Source of the DNA: Nitrosomonas sp.
Lineage (GTDB): Bacteria > Pseudomonadota > Gammaproteobacteria > Burkholderiales > Nitrosomonadaceae
NCBI RefSeq assembly: GCF_019752095.1
Contig: NZ_JAIEMO010000020.1
Span: forward strand, 1-42,164
Length of the DNA: 42,164 nt
Direction of reading: 5' to 3'
Of this stretch, positions 14,769-25,705 are shown piece by piece. How positions within the stretch are numbered: the first letter of the stretch is position 1; each line of letters starts with the position of its first letter. The translations under genes and the position numbers were made by a program. Below the pieces are notes generated by a model that was given only the letters and a program-made list of their open reading frames with translations, did no database searches and was not told the origin of the DNA.

Positions 14769-16739
14769 TTATTTTGATGGATATTTTAATTGTTCAAGAA
14801 TGGCCGGATTCTCCAGCGTGGATATATCCTGGGTAATTTCTTCGCCTTTAGCAAGCGTGCGTAATAGCCGACGCATAATTTTACCAGATCGAGTTTTCGG
14901 TAGATTTTCTCCAAAACGAACTTCTTCCGGCTTGGCAATCGGACCAATTTCTTTGGCCACCCACTCGCGCAAAGTATCGGTAATTTGCGCAATTTCCTCT
15001 CCCTGCGGATATTGGCCTTTCAGCACCACAAAAGCTATCACAGACTCCCCTTTGATTTCATGCGGCTTACCAACCACAGCAGCCTCTGCAACTAATGGAT
15101 GCGCTACCAACGCTGATTCAATTTCCATCGTCCCCAACCGGTGCCCGGATACATTCAACACATCGTCGGTGCGTCCCATGATCCAGAAATAACCATCCGC
15201 ATCACGATATGCGGAATCACCCGCCAGATAATACTTGCCGTGCCCCATATTCTCCGGGAAATAGGTCTTTTTGAAGCGCTCAGGGTCACGCCAGAGGGTA
15301 CGAACCTGCGAAGGAAAAGGTTTCTTGATCACCAGAAAACCGCCCTTGCCATTTTCGACATCATGCCCAGTTTCGTCGACTATCGCCGCAAAAATACCCG
15401 GCAAAGGAAAGGCACATGAACCCGGCTTGAGCGCAACCGCACCCGGTGCTGGTGCAATCATGTGACTACCTGTTTCTGTTTGCCACCAAGTATCAACGAT
15501 CGGACAACGCGACTGGCCTACTTTTTCGTAAAACCACATCCAGGCCTCAGGATTAATCGGCTCACCGACTGACCCCAGCAATCGCAACGATGAAAGCTCA
15601 TATTGTTGTGGCAGATCCGCACCCAACTTAATCAATGAGCGAATTGCGGTGGGTGCCGTGTAAAATGTTGTAACTTTGTGTTTCTGTATAATTTCCCAAA
15701 AACGCCCGGCATTAGGATATGTTGGTATTCCTTCAAAAATTACTTGGGTAGCACCCATCGCAAGAGGTCCATACGCCACATAACTGTGGCCGGTAATCCA
15801 ACCGACATCCGCAGTACACCAAAACACATCCGTTGGCTTATAGTCAAAAATCCATTGCATACTTTCTTTGGTTCCAAGCAAATAGCCCGCACTGGAATGT
15901 TGAACACCCTTAGGTTTGCCGGTGGATCCGGATGTATAGAGTGTAAACAATGGGTGTTCAGCATCTACCCATTCGGGTTCACATTGGGAACTGATATTTT
16001 CCGTAAGCTCATGCCACCAGACATCACGCACGGGATTAAATCGAATATCAGTACCCGTTCTTTGATAAACAACAACCAATCTAACAGAAATCGCGTCAGC
16101 CATACTCAAGGCTTCATCAACAATTGATTTGAGCGGATTTCGTTTACCACCGCGCACCTGCTCATCAGCTGTAATAACGGCTACTGCATCGGCATCGTGG
16201 ATACGCTCATGCAGACTCTTAGCTGAAAACCCACCAAATACCACCGAATGAATTGCACCAATACGTGCGCAGGCTTGCATCGCGACAACCGCTTCAATAC
16301 GCATCGGCATATAAATAACAACGCGATCACCTTTCTTGATATTTTGTGATTTCAATGCATTGGCAAGCTTACAAACACGTTGATGAAGATCATGGTACGT
16401 CGAGCGTATGACTTCTCCCTCATCGGATTCAAAAATGATAGCGACTTTATCGGCTTGCGTTTCTAGATGTCGGTCAAGGCAATTATATGAAACGTTTAAT
16501 ACACCATCACTAAACCATTGGAAAAATGGCGCCTCTTGATCATTCAACACCTGCGTGAAAGGCTTATGCCATACGATCTGTTCCTGCGCCCGTTTTGCCC
16601 AGAAATTTAAATAATTCTGCTCTGCTTCCGCACATAAAGTCTGATATGCATGAAAACTAGGTAAGTTGGCTTTGCTGGCAAATTCTTTCGAAGGTGGAAA
16701 AACTCGGGTTTCGTTTAATATTGATTCAATGGTCGGCAT
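14769..16739 (-). CDS. acs: Acetyl-CoA synthetase
   Basis: A 656-residue AMP-forming acetyl-CoA ligase that activates acetate with ATP and CoA in the cytoplasm. The ACS-specific N-terminus ([20 protein letters not shown]), the P-loop-like [12 protein letters not shown], the acetate-pocket region [10 protein letters not shown], and the C-terminal [11 protein letters not shown] with the conserved catalytic and acetylatable lysine are all present. The length is as usual. The upstream 270 bp contains the divergent rimP promoter; regulation of acs is not evident. The metallo-hydrolase gene follows 49 bp downstream on the same strand. Confidence 0.95.
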   Translation of the reverse strand: MPTIESILNETRVFPPSKEFASKANLPSFHAYQTLCAEAEQNYLNFWAKRAQEQIVWHKPFTQVLNDQEAPFFQWFSDGVLNVSYNCLDRHLETQADKVAIIFESDEGEVIRSTYHDLHQRVCKLANALKSQNIKKGDRVVIYMPMRIEAVVAMQACARIGAIHSVVFGGFSAKSLHERIHDADAVAVITADEQVRGGKRNPLKSIVDEALSMADAISVRLVVVYQRTGTDIRFNPVRDVWWHELTENISSQCEPEWVDAEHPLFTLYTSGSTGKPKGVQHSSAGYLLGTKESMQWIFDYKPTDVFWCTADVGWITGHSYVAYGPLAMGATQVIFEGIPTYPNAGRFWEIIQKHKVTTFYTAPTAIRSLIKLGADLPQQYELSSLRLLGSVGEPINPEAWMWFYEKVGQSRCPIVDTWWQTETGSHMIAPAPGAVALKPGSCAFPLPGIFAAIVDETGHDVENGKGGFLVIKKPFPSQVRTLWRDPERFKKTYFPENMGHGKYYLAGDSAYRDADGYFWIMGRTDDVLNVSGHRLGTMEIESALVAHPLVAEAAVVGKPHEIKGESVIAFVVLKGQYPQGEEIAQITDTLREWVAKEIGPIAKPEEVRFGENLPKTRSGKIMRRLLRTLAKGEEITQDISTLENPAILEQLKYPSK

Positions 16740-16912
16740 GCTTAATCTCCAGTACTAATCAGTTCAATATACTGGATCGGGATTGTATCACTGGCACTCA
16801 ATAGATACGGAATTCTTATTTTGAGAGTAGGTGAATCAAGCGAATGGCTCCACAAAAGGCTGAAAGCAAGAACACGGATCGAAACGTCGAAAATCGCTTA
16901 GGCATTACCCTT

Positions 16913-16942
16913 TTGCGAAGTTTATATTCCATATTTTATAAA
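16913..16942 (+). promoter_or_regulatory. Candidate sigma-70 promoter of the rimP operon
   Basis: TTGCGA (16913-16918) and TATAAA (16937-16942) with 18-bp spacing give a plausible housekeeping promoter. Transcription would begin near 16950 and pass through the hairpin at 16972-16990 before reaching rimP at 17011. Based on consensus reading only. Confidence 0.45.
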
Positions 16943-16971
16943 TATTTGTTAAAATTGGCTTAGTAGATGCG

Positions 16972-16997
16972 ATGGGCTTTTTCGGCCCATTTTTTAT
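16972..16997 (+). terminator. Leader terminator/attenuator upstream of rimP
   Basis: ATGGGC (16972-16977) and GCCCAT (16985-16990) form a GC-rich stem with a 7-nt loop, followed at once by TTTTTATTT. This is a full intrinsic terminator placed 14 bp before the rimP start codon region. It may end an upstream transcript or attenuate the operon, which encodes the termination factor NusA. Confidence 0.6.
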
Positions 16998-17010
16998 TTG
17001 TGGTGGAGCT

Positions 17011-17439
17011 ATGGCACTGGAAGAATTACTGGAATCGACTCTGAATGGTTTGGGTTATGAGTTGGTCGAAGTGGAACGATCAGCTCACAACAAATTGCTA
17101 AGAATATTTGTAGATAAGGTTGGGGGTATTGGCATTGATGATTGCGTGACCATCAGTAACCACTTGAGCCGATTACTAGCAGTTGAAAATATTGACTATG
17201 GTCGATTGGAGGTTTCGTCACCAGGACTAGATAGGCCTTTAAGAAAAGAAGCAGATTTTCTTCGGTTCAAAGGAGAAATAGTAAAATTAAAGTTGCGCGT
17301 TCCTTTAGAGGGTCAAAAAAATTTTGTAGGGATTTTACGAGAAGTGGATAATGGCACAATAAAACTTGAAATCGAAGGAAAATTATTAGACCTTGAATTA
17401 AGTAACCTTGGAAAAGCTCGTTTGGTTCCAAAATTGTAG
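17011..17439 (+). CDS. rimP: Ribosome maturation factor RimP
   Basis: A 142-residue cytoplasmic protein needed for 30S subunit assembly. It has the two-domain RimP layout: an alpha/beta N-terminal domain with [28 protein letters not shown] and [16 protein letters not shown], followed by a small Sm-like barrel ending at LVPKL. The ATG at 17011 is preceded by GGTGGAG and gives the conserved start MALEELLE; an upstream in-frame ATG at 16972 lies inside the terminator hairpin and is unlikely. First gene of the rimP-nusA-infB-rbfA-truB cluster, with nusA 23 bp downstream. Confidence 0.93.
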   Translation: MALEELLESTLNGLGYELVEVERSAHNKLLRIFVDKVGGIGIDDCVTISNHLSRLLAVENIDYGRLEVSSPGLDRPLRKEADFLRFKGEIVKLKLRVPLEGQKNFVGILREVDNGTIKLEIEGKLLDLELSNLGKARLVPKL

Positions 17440-17462
17440 GATAAGGATTTAACTGGAGAATT

Positions 17463-18938
17463 ATGAGCCGCGAAATATTACTTTTAGTTGATGCATTAGC
17501 ACGTGAAAAAGCAGTTGAAAAAGAAATTGTTTTCACAGCTTTGGAGCTTGCATTATCATCCGCCACCAAGAAACGATTTCAAGAAGATATTGAAGTTCGC
17601 ATTGCTATCGATAGAGAGACGGGGAATCATCAATCTTTCCGCCGCTGGCTGGTTGTAGTAGACGACGATACCGTGGAAGATTCAGCGCGCCAGGTTGCTT
17701 TAAGTGATGCTATACAAACTGATGCCGATATTCAAGTTGGTGATTATCTTGAGAAACCACTGGAACCGATTGAATTCGGGCGCATCGGGGCACAAGCAGC
17801 AAAGCAAGTAATTTTCCAAAAAATTCGTGAAGCTGAGCGCGAACAAACTTTGAATGATTTTCTTGAAAGAGAAGACTATTTAATTAACGGCACAATCAAG
17901 CGCATGGAACGCGGCAATGCCATTATTGAATCTGGAAAAATCGAGGCGGAATTACCACGCGACCAGATGATACCAAAAGAAAACCTGCGTGTCGGTGATC
18001 GCATACGTGCCTATTTATACAAAGTTGATCGTTCCGCCAGGGGGCCGCAATTAAAACTTTCACGCATTTCCCCTGAATTTCTGATGAAATTATTTGAATT
18101 AGAAGTTCCAGAGATTGAAGAAGGTTTATTGGAAATTAAAGTAGCCGCACGCGATCCCGGGTCGCGCGCCAAGATCGCTGTCAAGTCGAACGATCAACGT
18201 GTTGACCCAATTGGAACTTGCGTAGGTATGCGTGGATCCAGAGTGCAAGCAGTTATTAGCGAATTGGCAGGTGAGCGTGTTGATATCGTACTGTGGTCTG
18301 ATGACCCTGCGACTTTTATTATTAATGCACTGGCACCCGCAGAAATCAGCAGTATTATGGTTGATGAAGAAAGACACAGCATGGACATTGTGGTCGATGA
18401 TGATAACCTGGCGCAGGCTATTGGCCGAGGTGGACAAAATGTGCGTTTAGCTTCCGAATTAACAGGCTGGGAGCTCAACATCATGACCGTAGAGGAATCA
18501 AAAACCAAGCAGGAGCAGGAAACGTCACAAATCTATCAGCTTTTTATGCAAAAATTAGATGTTGATGAAGAAATCGCAGAAATACTTGTGCAAGAAGGTT
18601 TTGTTTCGCTTGAAGAAGTAGCTTATGTCCCATTAAACGAGATGCTGGAGATCGAATCATTAGACGAAGAAACAGTCAATGAGATAAGAAATCGAGCACG
18701 TAATGTATTGTTAACAGACGCTATTGCTAACGAAGAAAAAGTCGAACATGTTGCTGAAGATTTGCTTTCAATCGAAGGAATGGATATCAATATTATTCGA
18801 GAGTTAGCAGCAAAGGGCATCATTACCCAATCTGATTTGGCTGATTTAGCTGCTGATGACTTAGTTGAGATGACTGGTATTGATATTGAACGTGCAAATC
18901 AATTAATTATTAAAGCACGTGAACCATGGTTTACTTAA
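17463..18938 (+). CDS. nusA: Transcription termination/antitermination factor NusA
   Basis: A 491-residue RNA-polymerase-binding protein. Domains in order are the N-terminal RNAP-binding domain (about 1-130), S1 (about 135-200, beginning [10 protein letters not shown]), KH domains (about 200-345, with [15 protein letters not shown] and [15 protein letters not shown]), and two C-terminal helical repeats typical of proteobacterial NusA, the last ending REPWFT. It modulates pausing, termination and rRNA antitermination. GGAGAA precedes the ATG. It is followed by an 87-bp gap with a small hairpin before infB. Confidence 0.95.
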   Translation: MSREILLLVDALAREKAVEKEIVFTALELALSSATKKRFQEDIEVRIAIDRETGNHQSFRRWLVVVDDDTVEDSARQVALSDAIQTDADIQVGDYLEKPLEPIEFGRIGAQAAKQVIFQKIREAEREQTLNDFLEREDYLINGTIKRMERGNAIIESGKIEAELPRDQMIPKENLRVGDRIRAYLYKVDRSARGPQLKLSRISPEFLMKLFELEVPEIEEGLLEIKVAARDPGSRAKIAVKSNDQRVDPIGTCVGMRGSRVQAVISELAGERVDIVLWSDDPATFIINALAPAEISSIMVDEERHSMDIVVDDDNLAQAIGRGGQNVRLASELTGWELNIMTVEESKTKQEQETSQIYQLFMQKLDVDEEIAEILVQEGFVSLEEVAYVPLNEMLEIESLDEETVNEIRNRARNVLLTDAIANEEKVEHVAEDLLSIEGMDINIIRELAAKGIITQSDLADLAADDLVEMTGIDIERANQLIIKAREPWFT

Positions 18939-18949
18939 TTTTAATAACT

Positions 18950-18968
18950 GGCTAATAATAGATTAGCC
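18950..18968 (+). terminator. Small intercistronic hairpin between nusA and infB
   Basis: GGCTAAT (18950-18956) and ATTAGCC (18962-18968) form a perfect 7-bp stem with a 5-nt loop, followed by GATTTATTCATTTT. The T tract is broken, so it may act as a partial terminator or an mRNA stability element between the two genes. Confidence 0.4.
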
Positions 18969-19025
18969 GATTTATTCATTTTATAGTGGAACCTGTCTGT
19001 AGTTTTGATTGTTGGAAGGTTATAA

Positions 19026-21680
19026 ATGGCTCAAATGAGTGTGGAACAATTTGCGAATGAACTGGGTTTGCTACCGGCAGTACTGCTGGAGCAACTTAAG
19101 GCTGCCGGTGTAAAAAAAATGCTGGTAGAAGACAGTTTGACTGAGCAAGATAAAGCTCTGTTACTTGATTATCTAAGAAAAACACACGGTACAACTGAGA
19201 CCAAAAACAAAGTTACTCTGACACGCCGACAAACCTCCGAGATTCGGAAATCTGACAGTACTGGCCGAGCACGGACCATTCAAGTAGAGGTTAGGAAAAG
19301 ACGCGTCCTGACAAAACCAATGATGGTTGGCGATGCTGACACTATACCGGCAACAGCAAGCAAACCAGCGGATGTTACCAATCAAGCAACTACAGGATCC
19401 GTCATTGATGAAGATCAATTGGCTTTGCGCAATGAAGAAGCAAGAAAACAAGCGGAGCTAATTGCACGCCAAGCTGAAGAAGTAAGGCAAAAAAAGGCGC
19501 GCAAAAATACAGAAACGACTGATCTTGCACAAAAGAAAACTGCCGAGGCAGAAATAATTACTGAAACGAACCTGTCAACAACCACACCACAGTCTTCAGA
19601 TACTACTCAACCAATAAATGGTGTACACCCAATCACTGCTAAGAACAATGAAACTCAGCAACAGAGCAATATAGATTCACAATCTAGCTCGACTGACGGA
19701 ACATTACATAAACCGGCAGTAAAACCTGAAGAAAAAGCGGACAAGAAAAAGAAACAAACCAAGCAGCAAGTCATTTGGAAAGATGAAAATACCAAGAAAC
19801 GAGGTGTTAAAACCCACGGTGATCTTAGCAGCGGACAAGGTTGGAGAACCCGTAGAGACAAGCATAGCAAACCTGTACATACAGAAGATCAGAATATTCA
19901 TGGCTTCTCCGCTCCGACGGAGCCAATTGTGCGCGATATTATGGTGCCAGAAACCATTTCCGTGGGTGCACTTGCTCAGAAAATGTCGGTTAAAGCTGCT
20001 GACGTTATTAAGGTATTGATGAAAATGGGCAGCATGGTGACAATCAATCAAATGTTGGATCAAGACACTGCAATGATCGTCGTGGAAGAAATGGGGCATA
20101 TTGCAAAATATGCCGAATTGGATAGCCCCGAGAGTTTCCTTGCTGACCGTGAATCCACAGCAATTGAATCAGAGCTGGTTGCGCGCGCTCCTGTAGTTAC
20201 TGTTATGGGGCATGTCGATCATGGAAAAACTTCATTATTGGATTACATCCGTCGCACGCGTGTTGCTGGCGGCGAGGCTGGTGGCATTACCCAACATATC
20301 GGCGCTTACCATGTAGAAACTGATCACGGCATGATTACTTTCTTGGACACACCCGGTCATGAAGCATTTACCGCAATGCGTGCACGCGGCACAAAAATTA
20401 CCGATATTGTCATTCTCGTAGTCGCCGCAGATGACGGCGTTATGCCTCAAACTATTGAAGCTATACATCATGCAAAAGCGGCAAATCTGCCCATCATTGT
20501 GACAATTAACAAGATTGACAAGCCTGACGCAAACACTGAACGTATTCGACAGGAATTGATTGCCCACGAGGTTTTACCTGAGGAATGGGGTGGCGAAACA
20601 ATGTTCGTTGAAGTTTCGGCTAAAACAGGACAAGGTATTGACACCTTATTGGAAACCATATTATTACAAGCCGAAGTATTGGAACTTAAAGCGCCAGTTA
20701 ACACCCCTGCTAAAGGGGTCGTAATTGAATCACGCCTGGATAAAGGGCGTGGACCTGTCGCTACAATTCTGGTGCAATCAGGAACGCTAAAGCGTGGCGA
20801 TGCGCTACTGGCTGGCGCAGTATTTGGCAAGGTGCGGGCCATGACCGATGAAAACGGCAAAGCTATTAAGCAAGCAGGAACATCTATTCCGGTTGAAATT
20901 CAGGGTTTATCCGAAGTTCCTGAAGCTGGCGAAACAGTTCTTGCGCTGGATGATGAGAAGAAAGCACGAGAAATCGCTTTATTCCGTCAAGGTAAATACC
21001 GCGATGTCAAACTTGCAAAACAACAAGCCGCGAAACTTGAAAGCGTTTTTGATCAGCAAGACGATGTAAAAATTCTATCCTTGATCATCAAGGCTGATGT
21101 TCAAGGATCTTGTGGAGCATTAGCATATTCTATACAGAAGCTTGCAACTGATGAGGTTAAAGTCAACATCATCCACAGCGGAGTGGGTGCAATTATTGAG
21201 TCAGATGTCAATCTATCAATAGCATCAAAAGCTGTAATTATCGGTTTTAATGTTCGCGCAGATGCAGGCGCACGTAAATTGATAGCCGCCAACGATGTCG
21301 ACGTACGGTATTACAACATTATTTACGAAGCGGTCGATGAAATAAAAGCCGCACTCTCAGGATTGATGTCACCTGAACGTAAAGAAAGTATTCTGGGCCT
21401 GATTGATATTCGTGAAGTCTATCGTATACCTAAAGTAGGCGTAGTAGCCGGATGTTACGTATTGGATGGTATCGTCAAAAGAAATTCATTAGTCAGAATA
21501 TTGCGAGATGACTTGGTGCTTCATAGCTGCGAGCTCGATTCACTGAAGCGTTTTAAAGATGATGCTAAAGAAGTCAGAGAAGGCTTTGAGTGCGGCTTAT
21601 CGCTCAAGAATTTTAATGATATTCAAGTAGGTGACCAACTGGAAGTCTATGAAATTATCGAAACCGCACGCTTCCTGTAG
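19026..21680 (+). CDS. infB: Translation initiation factor IF-2
   Basis: An 884-residue GTPase that brings fMet-tRNA to the 30S subunit. Residues 1-50 form the IF2 N-terminal domain ([24 protein letters not shown]). Up to about residue 295 there is a low-complexity, charged, Q/K/T-rich linker. The GTPase core begins near 395 with GHVDHGKT (G1), followed by DTPGHEAF (G3) and NKID (G4). Domains II-IV follow to the end. Length and layout are normal for a betaproteobacterium. rbfA starts 23 bp downstream. Confidence 0.96.
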   Translation: MAQMSVEQFANELGLLPAVLLEQLKAAGVKKMLVEDSLTEQDKALLLDYLRKTHGTTETKNKVTLTRRQTSEIRKSDSTGRARTIQVEVRKRRVLTKPMMVGDADTIPATASKPADVTNQATTGSVIDEDQLALRNEEARKQAELIARQAEEVRQKKARKNTETTDLAQKKTAEAEIITETNLSTTTPQSSDTTQPINGVHPITAKNNETQQQSNIDSQSSSTDGTLHKPAVKPEEKADKKKKQTKQQVIWKDENTKKRGVKTHGDLSSGQGWRTRRDKHSKPVHTEDQNIHGFSAPTEPIVRDIMVPETISVGALAQKMSVKAADVIKVLMKMGSMVTINQMLDQDTAMIVVEEMGHIAKYAELDSPESFLADRESTAIESELVARAPVVTVMGHVDHGKTSLLDYIRRTRVAGGEAGGITQHIGAYHVETDHGMITFLDTPGHEAFTAMRARGTKITDIVILVVAADDGVMPQTIEAIHHAKAANLPIIVTINKIDKPDANTERIRQELIAHEVLPEEWGGETMFVEVSAKTGQGIDTLLETILLQAEVLELKAPVNTPAKGVVIESRLDKGRGPVATILVQSGTLKRGDALLAGAVFGKVRAMTDENGKAIKQAGTSIPVEIQGLSEVPEAGETVLALDDEKKAREIALFRQGKYRDVKLAKQQAAKLESVFDQQDDVKILSLIIKADVQGSCGALAYSIQKLATDEVKVNIIHSGVGAIIESDVNLSIASKAVIIGFNVRADAGARKLIAANDVDVRYYNIIYEAVDEIKAALSGLMSPERKESILGLIDIREVYRIPKVGVVAGCYVLDGIVKRNSLVRILRDDLVLHSCELDSLKRFKDDAKEVREGFECGLSLKNFNDIQVGDQLEVYEIIETARFL

Positions 21681-21703
21681 CAAGCGTTTATACAACATAA
21701 AGC

Positions 21704-22087
21704 ATGCCTAAAGACTTTTCCCGTAGTTTACGTATTGCCGATCAAATACAACGCGAGCTGGCGGACTTAATACAAAATGAAATTAAGGATCCGCGCGTCA
21801 AACAAATCACCATCACGGCTGTCGAAGTAACTCGTGATTATAGTCATGCCAAGATTTTTTACACCACATTAGTTCACCGGGATGAGAACTCTCTAGTAGA
21901 AGAAGGCTTAGAGCACGCTAAAGGTTTTCTGCGCTCAAATTTATCTCATCGCATGAAACTGCGCCTTGTCCCGCAGTTACATTTTGTTTATGATGAATCA
22001 GTTGAACGTGGTTTTCGTTTATCAAAATTAATCGACGAAGCCGTTGCCCAAGATAAATCACTTCATCCAACAGATTCAGATAACTAA
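21704..22087 (+). CDS. rbfA: Ribosome-binding factor A
   Basis: A 127-residue KH-fold protein that binds the 30S subunit and supports 16S rRNA 5'-end maturation and cold adaptation. The family patterns are seen at R.ADQIQRELADLIQNEIKDPRV, the beta strand ITAVEVTRDYSHAKIFYT, and the region LRSNLSHRMKLRLVPQLHFVYDES. The length is typical. It lies in the conserved operon between infB and truB, with the next gene 14 bp downstream. Confidence 0.94.
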   Translation: MPKDFSRSLRIADQIQRELADLIQNEIKDPRVKQITITAVEVTRDYSHAKIFYTTLVHRDENSLVEEGLEHAKGFLRSNLSHRMKLRLVPQLHFVYDESVERGFRLSKLIDEAVAQDKSLHPTDSDN

Positions 22088-22101
22088 TCAATTTCAGTTG
22101 A

Positions 22102-23088
22102 TTGCACATTAATACCCCATCAAATAACTTGCTTAAGCCCAAGAAACGTAACATTAGTGGCGTTTTATTATTGGACAAATCCTATGGGATTTCATCCAAT
22201 AAAGCATTGCAAACTGCAAAACAATTATTTGTTGCTGCCAAATGCGGGCATACTGGGACTCTGGATCCCATGGCAACTGGATTACTCCCAGTTTGTTTCG
22301 GCGAAGCCACCAAATTCTCATCGATATTGCTAGGCGCTAGCAAAATCTATGAAGCAACGTTAAAACTCGGTTTCATGAGCACAACCGGTGATGCGGAAGG
22401 CGTAATCAGTCAGATTGCAGCAACTGTTCCGAATCCAACATTCACACAATGCCAACAAACACTGACGCAATTTATCGGCAGAATCAAACAAATGCCGCCC
22501 ATGTTCAGCGCACTTAAACATCATGGTAAGCCGCTCTATTGTTATGCTAGAAATGGCGAAGTCATTGAACGTCAAGCACGTGAAATAGTCATCTACGAAA
22601 TTCAAATTCAATCACTTAATCACAATGAATTACAGTTAAGCATTCAATGCGGCGCTGGCACTTACATTCGGGTACTTGCTGAAGATATTGGCAAAGCAAT
22701 GGGGTGCGGCGGCGCTTATTTGACAGGCTTACGCCGTACAGCGATAGATCGTTTTGATTTATCACAAGCATATTCCTTAATCGCACTTAAAAACATGAGT
22801 CTATCCGAACGGGACAATTCTTTATTACCCATTGATTATTTGCTATATGATTATCCGTCAATCACTTTAGATCGATTGAACGCATTGCATATTCAGCAGG
22901 GCCGCAATATTTTATGCCCGGAAAACATCAGTGGGATGATGAAGGATGGGAAACTGGTTCGATTGTATTCCGAGCAGCATCAATTCTTAGGGTTGGGTGA
23001 AATCACAATAGAACAAACAATCACAGCAAAGCGATTGCTTTCAGACTCCTATTTACTGGAATACGCCACACAAAATTTCTCCGGGTAA
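22102..23088 (+). CDS. truB: tRNA pseudouridine-55 synthase TruB
   Basis: A 328-residue enzyme that converts U55 to pseudouridine in the T-loop of tRNAs. The catalytic Asp lies in GHTGTLDPMATGLLPVC, the early motif is SGVLLLDKSYGISSN, and the RNA-binding GAGTYIRVLAEDIG and C-terminal PUA-like region are present. No ATG fits: an in-frame stop directly precedes TTG at 22102, so the start must be this TTG or the TTG at 22129, giving 328 or 319 residues. No clear Shine-Dalgarno sequence is seen for either, which may reflect coupling to rbfA. The gene ends 14 bp before the convergent rimO. Confidence 0.93.
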   Translation: MHINTPSNNLLKPKKRNISGVLLLDKSYGISSNKALQTAKQLFVAAKCGHTGTLDPMATGLLPVCFGEATKFSSILLGASKIYEATLKLGFMSTTGDAEGVISQIAATVPNPTFTQCQQTLTQFIGRIKQMPPMFSALKHHGKPLYCYARNGEVIERQAREIVIYEIQIQSLNHNELQLSIQCGAGTYIRVLAEDIGKAMGCGGAYLTGLRRTAIDRFDLSQAYSLIALKNMSLSERDNSLLPIDYLLYDYPSITLDRLNALHIQQGRNILCPENISGMMKDGKLVRLYSEQHQFLGLGEITIEQTITAKRLLSDSYLLEYATQNFSG

Positions 23089-23102
23089 TATAAAAAAACT
23101 TC

Positions 23103-24470
23103 CTATTTCGAACCGCTGCTATGATACGAAGGATCGCGATTTAACGTGACGGCAAACAAATCATGAGCATCCGAACCAGTAATTTGGACTTCAATGAATT
23201 CACCTGGCAGCAGGTGTTCAGCTTTTTCCACATAAACCAATCCATCAATTTCCGGTGCATCCGCGCTACTCCGTGCAATCACTTGACTCTCAGTTAATTC
23301 GTCAATCATGACCGTCATTGTATGACCTACTTTCGCAGCTAATCGTTGGCGGCTGATCTCTTCCTGTCGTTGCATGAAACGCGCTCGACGATCTTGCTTG
23401 ATTGCCTCGGGTATATGATCAGGCAATTGATTGGCAGCAGCACCTTCAACGGGAGAATACGTAAAACAACCGACGCGATCCAATTGCGCTTCTTGCAAAA
23501 AAGCTAAAAGATCTTCAAATTCCGCCTCGGTTTCACCCGGAAAACCGACAATGAAGGTGCTTCGCAATGTGATATCAGGGCAGATTTTCCGCCATTGTTG
23601 AACTCGATCCAAATTATTCTCAGCACTTGCAGGCCGTCTCATCGTTTTGAGAATGCGCGGATTTGCATGCTGAAAAGGCACGTCAAGATAAGGTAATATT
23701 TTACCTTCGGCCATCAGTGGAATTATTTCATCCACATGCGGATATGGATAAACATAGTGTAGCCGCACCCACACTCCCAGCGATCCCAAAGCCTGTGCAA
23801 GCTCGGTCAAGCGTGTTTTCACCGGTCTCCCTTGCCAAAAGCCAGTACGGTATTTCACGTCCACACCGTAAGCGCTGGTATCTTGCGATATGATCAACAA
23901 CTCTTTAACACCGGCATTTACCAAATGTTCGGCTTCCTGTAACACCTGATGAATCGGACGGCTAACCAAATCACCGCGCATTGATGGAATAATACAAAAC
24001 GTGCACCGATGATTACAACCTTCGGAAATTTTCACATACGCATAATGTCTCGGTGTCAGGCGGATTCCCTGCGGAGGTATCAAACTGATATAAGGATCAT
24101 GGGGTTGTGGCAAATGCGCATGTATGGCGGACATAACTTCTGGCAACGCATGCGGCCCGGTAACCGCCAGCACCTGTGGGTGGGTTTTTTTGACAACCTC
24201 TCCATCTTCTTTTGCACCGAGACAACCTGTCACGATCACTTTGCCATTTTCCACCAAAGCTTCGCCAATGGCATCCAGAGATTCTTCAACAGCGCTATCA
24301 ATAAACCCGCAAGTATTGACTACAACTAGATCGGCATCTTGGTATGAAGCCGATATTTCATAGCCTTCAGCCCGTAACTGAGTCAAAATTTGCTCTGAAT
24401 CGACCAACGCCTTTGGACACCCCAGAGAGACAAAACCAACTTTTTGTAAAACCTGCTTAGCTGACGACAT
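23103..24470 (-). CDS. rimO: Ribosomal protein S12 methylthiotransferase RimO
   Basis: A 455-residue radical-SAM enzyme that adds a methylthio group to a conserved Asp of ribosomal protein S12. The N-terminal UPF0004 domain carries [15 protein letters not shown] and VVNTCGFI with the auxiliary-cluster cysteines. The radical-SAM motif is [13 protein letters not shown]. The C-terminal TRAM domain spans about the last 70 residues ([11 protein letters not shown]). Length and motifs distinguish it from MiaB by the SLGCPKA..DSE and [11 protein letters not shown] patterns. It converges with truB with almost no gap and has its own transcript. Confidence 0.93.
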   Translation of the reverse strand: MSSAKQVLQKVGFVSLGCPKALVDSEQILTQLRAEGYEISASYQDADLVVVNTCGFIDSAVEESLDAIGEALVENGKVIVTGCLGAKEDGEVVKKTHPQVLAVTGPHALPEVMSAIHAHLPQPHDPYISLIPPQGIRLTPRHYAYVKISEGCNHRCTFCIIPSMRGDLVSRPIHQVLQEAEHLVNAGVKELLIISQDTSAYGVDVKYRTGFWQGRPVKTRLTELAQALGSLGVWVRLHYVYPYPHVDEIIPLMAEGKILPYLDVPFQHANPRILKTMRRPASAENNLDRVQQWRKICPDITLRSTFIVGFPGETEAEFEDLLAFLQEAQLDRVGCFTYSPVEGAAANQLPDHIPEAIKQDRRARFMQRQEEISRQRLAAKVGHTMTVMIDELTESQVIARSSADAPEIDGLVYVEKAEHLLPGEFIEVQITGSDAHDLFAVTLNRDPSYHSSGSK

Positions 24471-24661
24471 AAAATAATTATTTAGAGATGGTTATTTTGA
24501 AATAACTTAGATTGTATCTGAATACCAATTCAAACAATTATTTTCTACTGCCAGTGACAAAGCAGTAACAAAATAAATTGCTTAGCAATAAGCGACAATG
24601 AAATAAAAAGCTCTCTAGACTCGAGGAATCCGGCAAAAAACTAGCTTAAACTCGCCATTGA

Positions 24662-24886
24662 TTACGTAGACTTAGAAAATCGAGCCGCATCAATAATTGA
24701 CCAAAGATGAAAAATTCCGCCGATGATTGCAGGTATAATCAGCACCGCAAAAAAATAGCCTGTACCACAAATAGCAAAAAACAAAAAAGCTGGCAATAAA
24801 CGCCCCTGCACCAGCTGCCCTAATCCTGGTATAAAAAAGCTGCATACAGCAGCTAATACGTTTCCACCCGATCCCTGCCCTGACAT
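24662..24886 (-). CDS. Small membrane protein with a TM2-like two-helix layout
   Basis: A 74-residue protein with a glycine-rich N-terminus (MSGQGSGGN), then FFIPGLGQLVQGR, which resembles the PG.GQ.Y.G turn of TM2-domain-like proteins, and two hydrophobic helices (about 30-45 and 47-66). It ends in a short basic tail. A GAGGGTGAATC purine-rich site lies before the ATG. No function can be assigned. It sits alone downstream of the kinase-like gene on the same strand, 60 bp away. Confidence 0.65.
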   Translation of the reverse strand: MSGQGSGGNVLAAVCSFFIPGLGQLVQGRLLPAFLFFAICGTGYFFAVLIIPAIIGGIFHLWSIIDAARFSKST

Positions 24887-24946
24887 TATGATTCACCCTC
24901 TTTATTTATTTCAATAAGTTATCACGCGTTGGTTGTATTCTTATCT

Positions 24947-25579
24947 TTAGTTGGCTTGATCATAATCTATACCCACCATATCGCCTGCCATCTTTTTTTC
25001 ACGAATTTCATCCAAATCTGCTAACTTGTTTAACCGCAGTGTTGTTTCCTGGATCACCTGATCAAGCTTTTTCATTGACTCAGGTGACAACGTGTCATTT
25101 CTATTAATCTCCAGTTTGAAGAAATGCAAATTGTTCAAAAAATTGCCAGTAATATCCTGTACTGTTCGCATAGTCGCTTTGAGCATTTTTAATTTTTCTT
25201 GCTGAATTTCAGCTTCTCTAAGCGACTGTAAATGCTTTAGTCGTTCTTGATGTAATTGGTTAACGCTATCGCGCTGCGATAATGTCAAAATAGTTGTGAC
25301 CCAGATTGCTAAGATACTTAGAAAGCGATTGGTATAAATTATATACATTTCAACTCCACTGGGCGGCGATCCTAGATATCCGACCCAAACTAAAATGGTA
25401 CAGAATGTTGCAACTGCTATGGTGAAGTGTTTGTGCGGTAATTTCAATGAAATTAATACTACAACAATATAGGGAACGCCGCCGGCAATACCCAATGATG
25501 TTTTAACATCAATCAATAGAATCAACAATGCGCTTAAACCACACCATAAACTAACAATTACTGTAGTCGATTTATTCAC
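24947..25579 (-). CDS. Membrane protein resembling the sensor half of a histidine kinase, without catalytic domain
   Basis: A 210-residue protein with three or four N-terminal membrane helices (residues 7-110, including GGVPYIVVVLISLKLP), then a coiled coil (about 112-140) and a dimerisation-like helix pair (TVQDITGNFLNNLHFFKLE, then LDQVIQETTLRLNKLADLDEI). The helix resembles the DHp domain of histidine kinases, but the phosphorylated His of the usual HD.NN pattern is missing and no ATPase domain follows before the stop. It may be a kinase-derived scaffold or signal-input partner, or simply a degenerate kinase. It lies downstream of cbbR on the same strand, 126 bp away. Confidence 0.6.
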   Translation of the reverse strand: MNKSTTVIVSLWCGLSALLILLIDVKTSLGIAGGVPYIVVVLISLKLPHKHFTIAVATFCTILVWVGYLGSPPSGVEMYIIYTNRFLSILAIWVTTILTLSQRDSVNQLHQERLKHLQSLREAEIQQEKLKMLKATMRTVQDITGNFLNNLHFFKLEINRNDTLSPESMKKLDQVIQETTLRLNKLADLDEIREKKMAGDMVGIDYDQAN

Positions 25580-25705
25580 TTTGGCAGTAGTTTTATCAAT
25601 CTAACTAAAATTGATTATTCATTAAGAATTATGCTTAACTAAAAACAAAAGTCAGGCACTTCGCACATGCAAAGAATGCGTGATATTTTTTTATTAGTCA
25701 AAGCA

